A stretch of 64,000 nt of DNA from Trichobilharzia szidati (taxonomy: Eukaryota > Platyhelminthes > Trematoda > Strigeidida > Schistosomatidae), in NCBI GenBank assembly GCA_944472155.2, contig OX235271.1, positions 44,961,991 through 45,025,990 on the forward strand, in the 5' to 3' direction. Of the stretch, positions 43,234-53,006 are shown piece by piece (positions within the stretch are counted from its first letter, which is position 1; the number at the start of each line of letters is the position of its first letter). The position numbers and the translations under genes were made by a program. The notes beneath the pieces were generated by a model, which saw only the letters and a program-made list of their open reading frames with translations, had not been told where the DNA came from and made no database searches.

Positions 43234-46200
43234 TTAATCAGTAAAGTGTACAAAACGGGCAGGTTTATTAACCTGTCTGCCACTACGAGTAATGCAAGGG
43301 GGAGGTAGCATTATTGGCACCTCTAGAGCTTTGGCGGTTTCTTGTTTGTCTGCTGAAGTCGCTGTTGGGATGTCGTCGCCATCTGTGTAAGCAGGTTTGA
43401 GTCTATCCACGGAGACCGTCATCTTTTTACCTTCTTTGCTCACTGTGAAATATTTTTCCGCGCGATGCACTACTGGGTATGGGCCTTCATATGGAGGTTG
43501 TAGCCCTTTCCTGACGTTGTCGATCCGTATAAAGACAAATTTACAGGTTTGTAGATGGCTACTTAGGTTTTCTCTGCGGGGACATTGTCTCGGAGCTATT
43601 GGTTGAAGTTGTGACATTCGTCTGGTCAGTTGATCAGAAAACTCAGAAATATTCACATTTTGAGAGTCATGAGAGGATACTAGCTGTCCTGGCAGTGTTA
43701 AGGTAGTGCCGTAAACTAGTTGTGCGGGTGTACAACCAAGGTCCTCTTTAACAGTTGATCGTATGCTAAGTAAAATCAGAGGTAAGTATTCACTCCATTT
43801 AGATGCATCACTCTGTGCCATCAGGGAGCTTTTCAGTTGTCTGTGAAATCTTTCCACAAGACCATTCGCTGCCGGATGGTAGGCTGTTGTGGAGATATGT
43901 TTAACTCCCAGGAGTCTCGTCAGTTCACGAAACAGCGTCGATTGGAATTGAGCACCTCGATCGGATGTAATCGTAGTTGGTACACCGTAATTTGACACCC
44001 AGCGGTCGAGGAAAACCAAAGCAACATTTTCGGCCGATATATCGTTCAGGGGGCATGCAATAGCCCAACGAGTAAATCTATCAATGGCTGTCAGGATATG
44101 TGTATATCCTCTTGACGTTGGCAATGGTCCTACGATATCTATATGAACGTGCTGAAATCTCCTGTCCGGTAAATCGAACGTTTTTGGCGTTGTGATAGTG
44201 TGGCGATGTACTTTGGAGCGTTGGCATTGGAGACATTCTCGTGCCCATCTCCGAATGTCAGAGTTCATTTTAGGCCACACGAAACGTTCGCTGATGAGTC
44301 TGACGGTGGCACGTACTCCAGGGTGAGAGAGCGAATGTAAGTGGTCGAATAAAGCTCTTCGGCATTGGAGAGGAACAAACGGACGATTAGTGCCGGTAGA
44401 GACATCACAAACTATAGTGGCATCTGATAAGAGAATAGGTACGTCCCTGAGCTGTAAGGAAGAGTTTTCGCGACACTTTCGAAGTTCTGAGTCGTTTCTT
44501 TGTAACTGAGCCATCCGGTCAAGACTGACGTCTACGGAAGTTTCAAGCTGGTGTATATCACCTCTTGAAAGAGAATCAGCTACCACGTTTGCGTCCCCTT
44601 TGATGTATTGTATGTCAGTTGAAAATTGGGAGATATAGTCTAACTGTCTGGCTTCTCTTGGTGAGTGTTTATCCAGCGAAGTGGTGAAAGCATAGCACAG
44701 AGGTTTGTGGTCAGTAAAAATAGTGAAATGACGACCCTGTAGTAAGTAAATGAAGTGTTTGACTGCTAGGTATATAGCCAACAATTCTCTCCCAAAAGTA
44801 CTGTAACGTGTCTGAGCCGGTTCTAACCTCTTCGAAAAAAAAGCAAGTGGAGTAACGTCACCATTAATCTTCTGCTGTAACACCGCGCCCACAGCTACTT
44901 GGGAGGCATCTGTACACAAGATAAGGAATGCGTCGGGGTTGATGTGAGATAACATAGCGACTTTAGATAAAGCGTCTTTCGCGTTGCAGAAAGATTCATG
45001 TGCTTGCTCTGACCATTGAAATTTTTTAGGATCACTTTTAAGGAGATCGGTTAAAGGTTGGACGATAGAGGCACACGAAGGAATAAAACGTCGATAGAAA
45101 TTAAACATCCCCAAAAATTGTCGGACTTTCTTCAAAGAGTCTGGGTGGGGAAAGTTTTTGATTGTATCTATCTTTTCCTCAGTAGGCCTGATTCCCTCGG
45201 CAGTTATGTAGTGTCCCAGAAATTGAATAGAAGAGGCACCGAAAATGCACTTCTTAGGATTTATAGCGACACCATACTGTTCGAAACGCTGAAACAAAGT
45301 GCTAAGATGAGTCTTATGTTCCTCTTCCGACTTGCTAGCAATTAGTACGTCGTCGATATAAACGAATACAAAGTCAAGGCCCCGCGTGACTTGATCCATG
45401 AAGCGCTGAAAAGTTTGTGCAGCGTTTTTCAGCCCGAAAGGCATTCGTAGGAATTCAAACAAGCCAAAAGGTGTTATAATAGCTGTCTTCTCGATGTCCT
45501 CAGGAGCGACTGGTATCTGGTGATAAGCTCTGACTAAATCCACTTTGGAGAAAATAGTTTTACCTTGCAGTGTTAGAGAGAAATCATGCAAGTGCGGAAT
45601 GGGATAACGATCTGGGACAGTGGCGTTATTCAAACGTCGGTAATCCCCACACGGTCGCCAATCATGATCAGCTTTTGGTACCATATGTAATGGTGAGGAC
45701 CAGGGACTGTTGGATGGCCGGATGATGCCCAATTGCATCATGTGTTCGAATTCAGCTTTGGCTGCTGCTAACTTGTCAGGTGGTAGTCGACGAGGACGTG
45801 CTCTGACGGGTTGACCAGTTGTGACAATTTTATGCGTGACAGAATGAGGAACATCTTCGATATTATAAGATGGCTTTAAAATTTTTGGGAAACGATGCAG
45901 TAATGCAGAGAACATGCAGTCATCTGGCTTCTCGATGCATATGTTATAAACAGAGTAGTTTGAGATGATTCCGTGGACTTGAAGCTGGGTGCAGTTATCA
46001 ATCAGCTTTTTCTTGTTGACATCAACCAGCAGATTGAAATTGCTTAAAAAATCGGCACCCAATATGGCATGACTAACGTCAGCTACTATGAATATCCATG
46101 TAAATCGACGACGTAAACCAAGATCCAAAATAAGTGATTGTTCGCCGTAAGTCCGTATGCTAGTTTGGTTAGCTGCTCGAAGTGAGAGTTTTGCGGCTGT

Positions 46201-46338
46201 ACTAGAAGATCGCCTGGAGAGTGAAGGAGGTATTACACTAACTTCGGCTCCTGTGTCTACCAGGAATAATGTGCCTGTGATTTTGTCCTTCACGTAGAAA
46301 AGGCGACTTGAATGGTTGCCAGTAACAGCTGTCGCCAT
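43234..46338 (-). CDS. pol: Inner Gypsy Pol polyprotein (PR-RT-RH-IN)
   Basis: About 1034 residues from ATG at 46338. Aspartic protease [13 protein letters not shown] (residue ~28); reverse transcriptase with [32 protein letters not shown] and catalytic [11 protein letters not shown] (~328-331); RNase H with [12 protein letters not shown] and [11 protein letters not shown]; integrase HHCC zinc finger [14 protein letters not shown]...ECLQCQ, catalytic [19 protein letters not shown] and [15 protein letters not shown], and the GPY module [12 protein letters not shown]. No internal stop. Cytoplasmic copying of element RNA and nuclear integration are expected. The ATG overlaps the gag stop in TGATG, implying termination-reinitiation. 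Confidence 0.96.
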   Translation of the reverse strand: MATAVTGNHSSRLFYVKDKITGTLFLVDTGAEVSVIPPSLSRRSSSTAAKLSLRAANQTSIRTYGEQSLILDLGLRRRFTWIFIVADVSHAILGADFLSNFNLLVDVNKKKLIDNCTQLQVHGIISNYSVYNICIEKPDDCMFSALLHRFPKILKPSYNIEDVPHSVTHKIVTTGQPVRARPRRLPPDKLAAAKAEFEHMMQLGIIRPSNSPWSSPLHMVPKADHDWRPCGDYRRLNNATVPDRYPIPHLHDFSLTLQGKTIFSKVDLVRAYHQIPVAPEDIEKTAIITPFGLFEFLRMPFGLKNAAQTFQRFMDQVTRGLDFVFVYIDDVLIASKSEEEHKTHLSTLFQRFEQYGVAINPKKCIFGASSIQFLGHYITAEGIRPTEEKIDTIKNFPHPDSLKKVRQFLGMFNFYRRFIPSCASIVQPLTDLLKSDPKKFQWSEQAHESFCNAKDALSKVAMLSHINPDAFLILCTDASQVAVGAVLQQKINGDVTPLAFFSKRLEPAQTRYSTFGRELLAIYLAVKHFIYLLQGRHFTIFTDHKPLCYAFTTSLDKHSPREARQLDYISQFSTDIQYIKGDANVVADSLSRGDIHQLETSVDVSLDRMAQLQRNDSELRKCRENSSLQLRDVPILLSDATIVCDVSTGTNRPFVPLQCRRALFDHLHSLSHPGVRATVRLISERFVWPKMNSDIRRWARECLQCQRSKVHRHTITTPKTFDLPDRRFQHVHIDIVGPLPTSRGYTHILTAIDRFTRWAIACPLNDISAENVALVFLDRWVSNYGVPTTITSDRGAQFQSTLFRELTRLLGVKHISTTAYHPAANGLVERFHRQLKSSLMAQSDASKWSEYLPLILLSIRSTVKEDLGCTPAQLVYGTTLTLPGQLVSSHDSQNVNISEFSDQLTRRMSQLQPIAPRQCPRRENLSSHLQTCKFVFIRIDNVRKGLQPPYEGPYPVVHRAEKYFTVSKEGKKMTVSVDRLKPAYTDGDDIPTATSADKQETAKALEVPIMLPPPCITRSGRQVNKPARFVHFTD

Positions 46339-47228
46339 CACTGTCTGGCTGGGGAGTTTCCCTGAGCCTGATTCTCTTCACTAAAGATGCACGGTTTCAC
46401 ACATTTCAGAGCATGACGTCCAAACTTCCTATGATACCAACATATATTGCTGTCCCTAGAAGACATGCGGGAACGCTGTCGGGAGAGAGATCGTCTATGT
46501 GATGGTGACCTTGCTCGTGAACTCCACCTCTGGACTCGTCGACCAGATCTATTTGTTTCCAACTTGTCAATCCTTGCCGCTAAGTCTGCAATGGCGGCGA
46601 GTATTGGTGTGTCTGCCGTAGGTGTGGACTGAGATGGTGTTGCACTGTCAGATGCAATCTGACCTATGGTGTTGTCTGATAAAACATCTACAATACTATC
46701 TGCCATTTCGCTTAGTGAGTCTAAATCATACGACTTTCCCGAAATGATTAAGATTTGTTGAACGTTTCTGGGTAAACGTTGCAACCACATTTGTCTCAGC
46801 ACAACCTCATCAACTTTATGGTCTCCTATTAACTGGCGCATATGTCTAAGGAGCTGGGATGGTTTACGCGCTCCTAGCTCGCAGCCTGTGAGTAATTGTT
46901 GGATCCTTTTCTCGTCTGACAAACTGGTCCGTTGTATAAGGAGAGCTTTAAGTTTTTCATATTGGTTTTCCGTAGGGGGGTTTTCGATGAAATCACTGAT
47001 TTCCGTTAATACTGACGGGGGAAGTTCTGCCAGCACGACGCCATATTTGGCTATCTGAGATTTAATACCCCGTGCTTCCAACAACGGCTCGACAACTCCA
47101 AACCAAATTCGTGGCTCTGCAAAGCCGTATTGTGGTAGCCGAAAATCAGATATGGCATTTATTGTGGCCTGTGCCTCGCTGCCAGAACTCTGTTCAGTTG
47201 ATATACCGGGCTGAGTATGGGACGACAT
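46338..47228 (-). CDS. gag: Inner Gypsy Gag
   Basis: Structural protein forming virus-like particles around element RNA. I start it at ATG 47228 ([16 protein letters not shown] follows); the frame extends 41 codons further up to 47351 through a hydrophobic stretch that is less likely to be used. The capsid-type part includes [17 protein letters not shown]. The nucleocapsid has a serine/arginine-rich zone and a CX2HX9CX3C knuckle ([18 protein letters not shown]), the CHCC form of the CsRn1 clade instead of the usual CCHC. The stop TGA overlaps pol's ATG. Confidence 0.92.
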   Translation of the reverse strand: MSSHTQPGISTEQSSGSEAQATINAISDFRLPQYGFAEPRIWFGVVEPLLEARGIKSQIAKYGVVLAELPPSVLTEISDFIENPPTENQYEKLKALLIQRTSLSDEKRIQQLLTGCELGARKPSQLLRHMRQLIGDHKVDEVVLRQMWLQRLPRNVQQILIISGKSYDLDSLSEMADSIVDVLSDNTIGQIASDSATPSQSTPTADTPILAAIADLAARIDKLETNRSGRRVQRWSSRARSPSHRRSLSRQRSRMSSRDSNICWYHRKFGRHALKCVKPCIFSEENQAQGNSPARQ

Positions 47229-47370
47229 TATAGGTGTGAGAATATTGGTACAAAGGGGAATACAAATATGAGACCACCGACAAAAAATTGCAATGAAAGT
47301 ACAAAATAGCAAAAATAAGTATAAAGATACGTGAAACAATCCGTGTTCCAAAACGGACTCACCAATTAAG

Positions 47371-47833
47371 TGTAGTGGACCTAGTAGCTAGGTAAGTATA
47401 TAAACGCAATTAAAAGGAGAGAACAAGTACTAACAAATACGTATATATAAAATATTCGGTTCACTTAAGTTAATATACACAAAAAAGGGACTGAGGTTAT
47501 TTGAAGAAAACTATAACAGTCACAAAATACACAAATTATAGACGTACGAAATTATAGGAATGTAATTGTCCTTCTCTTGATTATACAAATTCTCCACTAC
47601 AACTTAGCGCTGTCAACCGTCGGAAGTCTCCACGTAGAGTAAGGCAGATAGGAGCGAAGTTCTCGAAGGGGATGTGTCAACCAGTGCGAGACAGCGTTGG
47701 TCAGCAGATGTGCTGGGCGAGCAGCCGGAGAGAGGGCGAACGATTCGTTCCTTCCGCGCGGTTCAAGGTTTCAGGTTGAATTCCTTCCTTTTTTCCGTGA
47801 ACATATAATTTGATATGTTTTCAGGTCGCCACA
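47371..47833 (-). repeat. 5' LTR of inner Gypsy
   Basis: Equal to 42145-42607. It should hold the promoter for the element RNA; transcription would run leftwards. Confidence 0.93.
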
Positions 47834-48555
47834 TATCCATGAGATTCTGGAAGGGGGCCAACTAAATCTATATGGACGTGTTCGAAACGGGCATCAGGGA
47901 TAAGAAAAGTGCCAAGGGGGCTTTTAGTGTGTCTTATTACCTTGCACTTTTGGCAAGCTAAGCACGTCTGTGCCCATTCCCTTACTTCTTTGTTAATACC
48001 AGGCCAACAAAACCGGCTAGTTACGAGCTTGACAGTAGTTCGAATACCTGGATGGGATAAGCCATGCAACGTATTGAAGACGTTATGGCGATAACTTTTA
48101 GGCACGATGGGGCGAGGAGTACTAGTGGAAATGTCACACAGAATAGTATCCTTTCCTATACCCAAGGGTTTCTTGGCTAGTTGTAGAGTTGTTTTCGACA
48201 ACTCACGCTGAAGCTCAATATCTTCTTTTTGAAGACGAGCCAGTTTTACAAGGTCTATGCCGTCGATTTCGGTGAAAGAACAAATACGTGACAAGGCATC
48301 TGCCACAGTGTTGTTCACTCCGGAAACATGGCGAATATCTGATGTAAACTGTGAAACGTAATCTAGCTGTCGCGATTCCCTGGGTGAATACTTATCTGAA
48401 GTTGAGTTCAGAGAGTACGTCAGAGGTTTGTGGTCAGTGAAAATGATGAATTCACGACCCTCAACTGAATGTCGAAAATGACGTAGAGCACAGTACATAG
48501 CTAGAAGTTCTCTCCCGAATGTGCTGTACTTCGTTTCAGCTAATTGAAGGCGCCT
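47834..48555 (-). pseudogene. Outer Gypsy RNase H end and integrase N-terminus
   Basis: Pol continues below the premature TAG at 48556-48558: RNase H FTDHKPLTYSL and ADALSR, then the integrase zinc finger LHGLSHPGIRTTV...TCLACQKCK and first catalytic aspartate HIDLVGPLPESHGY, cut at 47834 by the inner element. Frame is intact apart from the stop above. Confidence 0.9.
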
Positions 48556-50043
48556 CTAGAAAAAGGCGAGTGGTTGCCATTCGTTGTTAACTAGTTGTTG
48601 CAGAACTGCGCCGATTGCAGTGTCTGATGCATCAACCGAGATACTCAACGGTGCCGTTGGATCCTGATACATAAGAAGGGTGGCATCTGCAATAGCTTTC
48701 TTCACCTGAGTAAAAGCATGTCGAGCAGACGTGTCGAGTTCGATAGCCTTGTTGTTCCCCCGAAGGAGATCGGTTAATGGCTGAATTAGAGAAGCACAAT
48801 TAGGAATAAAACGTCGGTAATAACTTACCAAGCCGTTAAAAGTGCGAAGGCATTTTACTGTCTTTGGCTCCGGAAAGTTCAGTATTGCTTCGACTTTAGT
48901 AGCCAGTGGGCGTATGCCCTGACAGTCAATAGTGTGACCCAGAAAATCGAGTGAGTCAACGCCTATCTGACACTTCTGTTGATTGATGGTAACACCATGT
49001 TGGCGTAACCTTTCAAATGCCAAATCCAAGTGTCTAAGGTGAGTTTCCTTATCTGGACTGGCAATGAGGCAGTCGTCTAAGTATGCGTATACAAAGTCGA
49101 GACCGCGAAATGCTTCATCGATGAAGCGTTGGAGTGTTTGGGCCGCATTCCGGAGGCCGAATGGCATACATAGGAATTCGAAAAGTCCGAAAGGCGTGAT
49201 GATAGCCGTTTTCGGAATATCTTCCGTTGCCATCGGGATTTGGTTATATGCTTTAACCAAGTCGATTTTGGAGAATATAGATGCTCCAGATAATGTTGCC
49301 GTCAAGTCGTGTATGTGAGGCAAAGGGTAGCAATCAGGAGTTGTTTTGGCGTTCACTCGCCGGTAATCACCAGTGGGTCGCCAATCGTTGCTATCCTTTT
49401 TCGGTACCATATGCAACGGGAATGCCCATGGACTATTCGATGGTCGAATGATGCCAAGGGTGAGCATATGGTCGAATTCGTTTCTGGCAATTCTCAGTTT
49501 GTCAGGGGCCAGTCGTCGTGCTTTAGATGTCACGGGCTGTCCTGAGGTTATGATGTGGTGCATAACATTGCTGGTTATACACGGGAGATCGTTAGATGGG
49601 CAATTAAGTTCCGGGTATTTGTCAACAATCGGTTGAAAAGTTGGATCGAGGATTGCTTTGATCTTAACGAGTGACAAGCTTGGGCCTACGTAAGTTATGC
49701 CTTTGATAGACAAACTAGTAGTGTTGTCAATTAATCGTTTACGGCGGACGTCTACGAGCAAATCATGATGATTAAGTAGGTCCGTGCCGATGATGGGCAT
49801 TGTGACGTCAGCGATTAGGAAAATCCACCGAATAGGTTTGCGTAAACCTACGTTCAGATAGACGTATTTCCGACCATAGGTTGCAATTGGTTTTCCATTT
49901 GCAGCCTGTAGGTTGAAGTTAGGATCCTTCTGTCGATCTGCTGCTGTAGCAGGAAGGACGCTGACTTCGGCACCTGTGTCGACTAGATATCTAGTCTGGC
50001 TCATTACATCATGGATGTAAAGTAAGCGGCTAGTGCCACCGGC
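48556..50043 (-). pseudogene. Outer Gypsy protease and reverse transcriptase
   Basis: Protease [49 protein letters not shown] and catalytic [11 protein letters not shown]; RNase H start [15 protein letters not shown]. It ends at TAG 48556-48558 where relatives have a serine in LAFFS, a single-base nonsense change. The pol frame is open upstream past ATG 50004 to overlap the end of gag, without an ATG at the gag stop, unlike the inner element. Start is uncertain. Confidence 0.9.
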
Positions 50044-50054
50044 GACGGTTGCCG

Positions 50055-50873
50055 CTAACGCGTGCCGGCGGGATAGTTTCCCACAGACTTGGAGGCTTTG
50101 TCGAAATCACAAGGTTTTCGACAACATTTTGCTTCCTTGCCATAGGTGTTGTGATACCAACACCAGTCAGGATTTTTGAGAGAACGTGTGTTGGACTTAG
50201 ATCGTCCACGTACGTTTAGCCGTTGAGGGGATTTAGAACGACGATAGGAAGAATTGCCGGGCTTGTTTGACCTAAGCATCTGCTGGACGGAGTTGCATAA
50301 CTCTATCATTGCAGAATCCTTTCTCGAAGTCTGTTCGGTAACAGAGCATACTCCGGTAACTGGCCGTTTCGTTATCTCTAGAATTCTATCTGCAGAGACA
50401 GCTAAGTCATCTATGAGAACACCCTGAAGTGTCACAAGTACAGTCTGAACTGACTGTGGCAGTTTGGATAAAAATAGTTCTCTAAACAGTCCTTCATCGA
50501 ACTGACTTTGGCCAATGATCTCTTTCATTCTTGCCAGCATGCTCACGGCTGACTGATCTCCTAACTCGATGTTACGAAATAACTCATCCAGACGTTGTCG
50601 ATCTGTGAGAACGTTTCTCTTAAGGATGGATCCTTTGAGCAACTCGTACGAGTTACTTACCGACATCTGCAGAGTTACGCACCTGCTGAATTCCCGCGGT
50701 AGGGCGTGAATAACTGCAAGGAACTGTGAACGTTGATCAGTTATGCCATGTTCACAAAAATCAGACTCAGCAATCTGAAACCACGTTTCAGCATTATCTG
50801 GCCAAAATGGTACAAGCTGAATTGTTTTGGCGGTTGAGCGAATCTGAATAACCTTGGGGCTAGGATCACTCAT
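50055..50873 (-). CDS. gag: Outer Gypsy Gag
   Basis: About 272 residues from the likely start [10 protein letters not shown] (50873); the frame extends 15 codons further to 50918. Has the retrotransposon capsid pattern [17 protein letters not shown] and [12 protein letters not shown], a basic/serine linker [17 protein letters not shown], and the CHCC knuckle [18 protein letters not shown] (CX2HX9CX3C). Ends with TAG at 50055. Intact even though pol is broken, so this copy could supply Gag only. Confidence 0.9.
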   Translation of the reverse strand: MSDPSPKVIQIRSTAKTIQLVPFWPDNAETWFQIAESDFCEHGITDQRSQFLAVIHALPREFSRCVTLQMSVSNSYELLKGSILKRNVLTDRQRLDELFRNIELGDQSAVSMLARMKEIIGQSQFDEGLFRELFLSKLPQSVQTVLVTLQGVLIDDLAVSADRILEITKRPVTGVCSVTEQTSRKDSAMIELCNSVQQMLRSNKPGNSSYRRSKSPQRLNVRGRSKSNTRSLKNPDWCWYHNTYGKEAKCCRKPCDFDKASKSVGNYPAGTR

Positions 50874-50980
50874 GACGAAAAGTATGCCGATAACAATATA
50901 GTACAAGAATAAACACAAAAAGGAACGAGCTCACCGGGTTTATCTGCGTGTGAAGATGTAGTTCGTGGTCGGGCTCACCA

Positions 50981-51336
50981 GTTTAGGTGGTTGCCTGTAG
51001 GTATCGACGTTCGCGAGTTGTACGGATTATACTAACGCAAGATCTTATACCAACAACCACTATAGTGTTCGTTCTTCGAGTACCAAATGGTAAAGCAAAA
51101 GACCAGATTTTGTCGTCCAAATACGATATATATTTTGGGACCAAATCGCGGGTAGGAATGAATGCTTAGCTAGCTAGTAATCGTGCACGCACGTGACACG
51201 ACGTAGCACCAAATGGCGGGGATGCTTGACCGTAAGCCTTCAGCTAAACAAGTCGACTTAAACAGTGATGGTCAGCATCCAATGTTGAGTGATGATTGCT
51301 GTGGTTAATAATTTTGGGGAATTATTTACCGCTACA
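50981..51336 (-). repeat. 5' LTR of outer Gypsy
   Basis: 356 bp, equal to 40421-40776. PBS TGGTGAGCCCGACC lies directly beside it at 50967-50980 (minus). Confidence 0.9.
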
Positions 51337-51340
51337 GTAG

Positions 51341-52760
51341 TGTCAAGTTTGCAATACGCAGTGCTAAAGCCATGGTGCTGTTGTGTATGTAGTTAGTCTA
51401 TTCATCGCCTGGAGCTTGGCAAATATCTGCTTCAAACAAGGGGGTATACACATCTGTTTTTACGAGAAAGAATTTCACCATGTTGACTTTTAATGAAAAC
51501 CGCAAAATAATCTACAGACCTTCAGCAAAACCTCAGGGGACTATTAAAAGTGTGGCTCCAAAATATGAAAATTGAGTGTTATTTTATTTTTGACGCTGGC
51601 CTTATCTATTGAAGAAAACTGAATGATGAATGAACCACCATGTTCCTGGCCAAATCTTGACGCTTCATTCACTTAACCTGCACTTTTTGAAGTAAACTGT
51701 CAGACACCACAAATGTTTTCTGTAATAGTACAGATTATTACTCGATAATTTGGATAATTACTCCATTGTAAGTGTCGGTTACCAAATTTGTGACTCTAAT
51801 CTGCTCGCAGCACTCCTCCTACTCCATCATAACTGCCGAACACTCATGCCCAACATTTTTGTTTTCTTTAAGTTGAATTCCCGAGTATTTTTATTCGTAC
51901 ATCCTTCTCTGATTTTCATTCATTACAATGTCTCACTTACCATCATGGAGTCCAATCTTTTCAAAATCTATGTTGGTGGAATAATAATTTGACTAATTCC
52001 AGAACAATTCGTGTGATACAAGGTGGAATTTTCAGCATTTGATACAATATTGCATGTCAATGTAGTTGGAGAATGAGCGATCAATTCGTGGTTGTCTACT
52101 CAAAACCAACTCCATATTTTGGCGGGAGTCACGGATTCTGCAGTCATCGCTCCATCGTTCGCTGTTCGTTAGAAGGCGGAGAAATACTATCAGAAGTATT
52201 ATTGTGATTAATTGTTATGACATTTATTCTTAGACTTTGTGTATATTAACCTTTTGTCGGTTCCGTATTGGTGCAAGAATATAGGATTCTCGAATCACTA
52301 ATCTGTGTTCTGTTTCTTTGCGTTGGTTATTGCACACAGTTGCTGAAGGTCTTCTAAGGACAGTGTTAAGTCCAGTATAGTTAGACCTGGATATTGAAAT
52401 TGCATTTAATTTACCTGACAAAATCAATAAGAAATCGAAAAATAATAATACCGGTGTACGTAACTATGACTGATGATAGCATTTTTGGCATTTGCAGTGA
52501 CAGGTAAAAAGAGTACAGAGAGTGTAAAATAATGATAACAATGTTAATAAATAAAATTAAAAGCTAATCGAAATAGTGTTGCCATATGTTACAAATAAGA
52601 AAAGGTCAAAGTGCCACTTATTTTGTCAAATATATATAGCGAATTGTAAGTTTCACGCTTAACAATATCTCTGCCACAGTGAACGCGGGACAAACAAGGT
52701 ATTTTTAAGTTTCTACACTTAGTTGTCCAAGCATATAATCTTTTATTGTGACTTCTAGTC
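51341..52760. other. No gene recognised
   Basis: AT-rich; short frames on both strands lack motifs. Flank of the outer Gypsy's insertion site. Confidence 0.45.
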
Positions 52761-52765
52761 CTGCC

Positions 52766-53005
52766 TTATGGGATGGAATGACGGGAGAGTTGTGAATATA
52801 TAGGGTGCTGAGAGATAGACGATATGGATTTAGACCATTTCCTACGTAAGTTCAGATGCCTGTCACCTACAATAGCAACGAGCTGACTGAGTGGCGGATT
52901 ACTTGCCTCATTCACAATGTTCAATACTCTTCGTAATATGACATAGTCCGTTCTGGGTAGACCAGGAAAGACTAATGGTGGCCAAGAAACGACCAATAAA
53001 CCGAT
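52766..53005 (-). repeat. Unclassified interspersed repeat piece
   Basis: Bases 52910-52995 share about 75 bases with 17870-17940 (TACTCTTCGxAATATGACxTAGTCCGTTC core), including the minus-strand peptide FPGLPRTDYVILRRVLN. An 80-codon minus frame covers it. Two copies show it is repetitive; possibly part of a LINE since the other copy adjoins a LINE RT. Confidence 0.45.
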
Positions 53006-53006
53006 C

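Larger units (their letters stand above)
42145..47833 (-). mobile_element. Inner CsRn1-clade Gypsy, intact
   Basis: LTRs 42145-42607 and 47371-47833 (463 bp each, apparently identical, TG...CA ends) are flanked by target duplication TATC (42141-42144 and 47834-47837), which lies in the integrase frame of the outer element. On the minus strand a PBS TGGTGAGTCC starts 6 bases after the 5' LTR (47364) and the purine tract AAGAGGGGGAGCCG touches the 3' LTR (42608-42621). Both gag and pol frames are open. Intact frames and equal LTRs mark it as young and possibly active. It is Boudicca/Saci-like in layout, but I cannot name the family. Confidence 0.95.
40422..51336 (-). mobile_element. Outer CsRn1-clade Gypsy LTR retrotransposon (interrupted)
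   Basis: Identical-looking LTRs (about 40421-40776 and 50981-51336, 356 bp) bound it, with the target duplication GTAG (40418-40421 and 51337-51340). On the minus strand the PBS TGGTGAGCCCGACC follows the 5' LTR (50967-50980) and the purine tract AAGGGGGGGGAGTGAGC precedes the 3' LTR (40777-40793). Gag and pol lie between, split by the inner element at 42145-47833. Without that insert it is about 5.2 kb. One premature stop in pol and the insertion make it defective, yet the LTRs suggest recent arrival. Confidence 0.93.
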
